In this document: piece after piece, positions 62,377-64,000 of the stretch
Layout: the number at the start of each line of letters is the position of its first letter
Numbering within the stretch: position 1 is the first letter of the stretch
Assembly: GCF_041102575.1 (NCBI RefSeq)
Contig: NZ_JBGCUE010000001.1
Coordinates: 310,001-374,000, forward strand
Origin: Tenuifilum sp. 4138str
GTDB taxonomy: Bacteria > Bacteroidota > Bacteroidia > Bacteroidales > Tenuifilaceae
DNA length: 64,000 nt
Reading direction: 5' to 3'
Made by a program: the position numbers and the translations under genes
Notes under the pieces: generated by a model
What the model was told of the DNA's origin: nothing
The model's input: only the letters and a program-made list of their open reading frames with translations
Databases searched by the model: none

Positions 62377-63434
62377 GGCCTGTACGTGTTAAGGATCTGA
62401 ATTAACTTGCTATTTTCATAGGGTTTACCCACTGTAATACGTAAACAGTTATTGCACAATGGTTCATGGGTGCGGTTTCGTACCACTATTCCATTGTTCA
62501 GCAAATAATTATATACGGAGTTAGCATCGGTGGTCTTTACCAGCAAAAAGTTTGAATCCGAAGGATAAACCATTTTAACACACGACAATTGTTGAAGTCT
62601 TAATCTTAAAAGTTCCCTTTCGCTAACTATCTGACTTATCAACGATTTTGTGTTTGAATATTGCTCTATGGCTCTAGATAGAACTGAAAGAGAGGGTACA
62701 CCAATGTTGTATGGGAACTTAACCTTGTTAAGTGTGGCAATTATTTTGGGGTTTGCAAAAGCAATCCCAATTCGAGCTCCTGCCATAGCCCAGGCCTTTG
62801 AAAAGGTTTGCAAAACAACTAGGTTTGGGTATCGGTTTAAGAGGCTAAGAGAAGTTTTTTCAGGGCAGAAATCGATATAGGCTTCATCAACCACAACTAT
62901 TCCCCTAAATTTTGATAGAATTTGCTCAATTGTTCCAATCGGTTGAGCATTGCCTGTGGGATTGTTCGGACTACATATGAATACAACTTTAGTGCTAGGT
63001 GATATACCATTAAAGAATTGTTGGAGGTTGATACTAAAATCGTTGTTCAGAATAAATTCTTTGACCTGCACGTTGTTTACATCAGCGCAAACCGAGTAAA
63101 TCCCATAGGTTGGTGAAAATATTGCAATGCTATCGGTTAATGGTTCACAAAAGCAACGTATTAATAGGTCAACCGCTTCATCGCTACCATTGCCCAGAAA
63201 AATTTGCTCAGGTGAAATTCCCTTGATTTTTGCTATTTTCAGTTTTGCTTCACGCTGCAGTGGGTCGGGGTAGCGGTTTACAGTCAAATCGTCGTTCCAA
63301 AGGTTGTAAGGGTTTTCGTTAGCATCGAGCAAAATAGCATTGCCTCCAGTAAACTCATTTCGCGCCGATGAGTAAGGTTTTAGCCTCATAATATTTGGGC
63401 GAACCAGTTCTAATGTCTCACTTAGTGTCATCAT
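62373..63434 (-). CDS. hisC: Histidinol-phosphate aminotransferase
   Basis: 353 residues, a class I/II PLP aminotransferase. The PLP Lys is in 'LQTFSKAWAMAGARIGIAFA', with 'LGNGSDEAVDLLIRCF', 'CSPNNPTGNAQ', 'VVDEAYIDFCP' and the C-terminal 'LRITVGKPYENSKLI'. It transfers an amino group from glutamate in step 7. It starts 4 bp after the hisD stop and overlaps hisB. Confidence 0.95.
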   Translation of the reverse strand: MMTLSETLELVRPNIMRLKPYSSARNEFTGGNAILLDANENPYNLWNDDLTVNRYPDPLQREAKLKIAKIKGISPEQIFLGNGSDEAVDLLIRCFCEPLTDSIAIFSPTYGIYSVCADVNNVQVKEFILNNDFSINLQQFFNGISPSTKVVFICSPNNPTGNAQPIGTIEQILSKFRGIVVVDEAYIDFCPEKTSLSLLNRYPNLVVLQTFSKAWAMAGARIGIAFANPKIIATLNKVKFPYNIGVPSLSVLSRAIEQYSNTKSLISQIVSERELLRLRLQQLSCVKMVYPSDSNFLLVKTTDANSVYNYLLNNGIVVRNRTHEPLCNNCLRITVGKPYENSKLIQILNTYRP

Positions 63435-63438
63435 GGTG

Positions 63439-64000
63439 TTAACTTTGATTACTTAGTTTTTCCATTCTTAGCTTCACTGCATTGGCGTGGGCTGTCAATC
63501 GTTCAGCGTTGGCTAACTCAACTATGCAATTACCAAGTTCCTGAATCCCTTCAGGGGTAATTGACTGGTAAGTAATGGTTTTTGTGAACGAAAGCAGGTT
63601 TACGCCACCCCAACTCCTTGCAAATCCGCTTGTAGGAAGTGTATGATTGGTTCCACTTGCGTAATCGCCTGCCGATTCGGGTGTGTAATTCCCCATGAAA
63701 ACCGAACCCGCATTCTTTATCATTGTCTCATATTTTTCAGGACTTGCAACTGCAAGTATCAGGTGTTCCGGGGCATAGGTGTTGCTTATTTCAATTGCTC
63801 GTTCAACTGTTTCCACCTTAATGGCATAGCTGTTTTCAAGCGCTTTTAGCGCTATGTTCATTCTAGGTAGATTTTTAACCTGTTTGTTAATCTCATCTAA
63901 AGTTTCGTTAATGATTGAGTTGCAGTTGCTTATTAGCACAACCTGGCTATCGGCCCCATGTTCTGCTTGCGATAGGAGGTCGGCAGCAACAAATTGTGGA
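63439..64000 (-). CDS. hisD: Histidinol dehydrogenase, N-terminus beyond the window
   Basis: The frame continues off the right end, so only the last ~187 residues are seen. Reading in from the edge it has 'AADLLSQAEHGADSQVVLIS', then 'YAPEHLILAVASPEKYETMI', 'NAGSVFMGNYTPESAGDYAS' and 'GTNHTLPTSGFARSWGGVNL', the family's zinc- and substrate-binding C-terminal parts. It oxidises histidinol to histidine in the last two steps. It is the most upstream his gene visible; hisG would be expected just beyond the window. Confidence 0.95.
   Translation of the reverse strand, partial: PQFVAADLLSQAEHGADSQVVLISNCNSIINETLDEINKQVKNLPRMNIALKALENSYAIKVETVERAIEISNTYAPEHLILAVASPEKYETMIKNAGSVFMGNYTPESAGDYASGTNHTLPTSGFARSWGGVNLLSFTKTITYQSITPEGIQELGNCIVELANAERLTAHANAVKLRMEKLSNQS

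Overview
The window reads as chromosomal DNA of a member of the Bacteroidota, most likely Bacteroidales/Marinilabiliales-like. The evidence is a DUF5606 protein, a C10 protease ending in a type IX secretion (T9SS) type A sorting domain, a TonB-dependent receptor, a GH92 alpha-mannosidase, an HU-like/SPOR fusion, few Shine-Dalgarno sequences and a TTTG...TAnnTTTG promoter. No species-level call is possible from sequence alone. No rRNA, CRISPR array, transposase or phage gene was seen.

Layout. 1-6.2 kb: J-domain protein (5' truncated), SemiSWEET-like transporter, DUF5606, TonB-dependent receptor, HAD phosphatase, DUF1573, and the NAD-salvage pair pncB-pncA. 6.2-10.7 kb: two exported peptidases (C10 and C69). 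10.8-20.9 kb: lipoprotein, universal stress protein, YebC, Ca2+ P-type ATPase, NimA-like flavoprotein, SprT/YgjP-like metalloprotease, HU-SPOR protein, response regulator and a Crp/Fnr regulator. 21.0-32.2 kb: a large chemosensory operon (receiver, DxxxQ coiled-coil protein, STAS, CheY, CheA, CheW, CheR, a pseudo-histidine kinase, CheD, CheB, and a PAS/GAF membrane protein) with no methyl-accepting receptor. 32.3-35.5 kb: surface-glycan genes. 35.5-43.7 kb: housekeeping genes folD, ffh, argS and secA. 43.7-45 kb: a non-coding repeat island with terminal inverted repeats. 45-49.3 kb: ferritin, dnaX (split by an A12 tract), metallophosphoesterase and a cold-shock protein. 49.5-54.6 kb: GH92 mannosidase and S9 peptidase. 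54.8-58.3 kb: a tandem, recombining array of two-gene cassettes embedded in GC-rich repeats. 58.4-64 kb: tRNA-Arg(TCT) and the histidine operon hisD-C-B-H-A-F-IE (hisD cut by the window end).

Most unusual regions. The cassette array at 54.95-58.09 kb has a constant/variable mosaic design: small exported protein A with a constant N-terminus and variable C-terminus, coupled by ATGA to a beta-propeller protein B with a variable N-terminus and constant C-terminal blocks. It recurs with a period of about 1.48 kb, with one copy broken by a stop codon and one truncated. The chemosensory operon lacks a receptor, carries a kinase with Asn in place of the phospho-acceptor His, and has a protein with an internally duplicated CheZ-like motif. 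The dnaX reading frame is interrupted at a 12-A homopolymer, compatible with transcriptional slippage or with an assembly error.

Most genes are ordinary vertical core genes. The repeat island, the cassette array next to the tRNA, and the short tandem repeats at 36.4 and 47.8 kb are the accessory parts.
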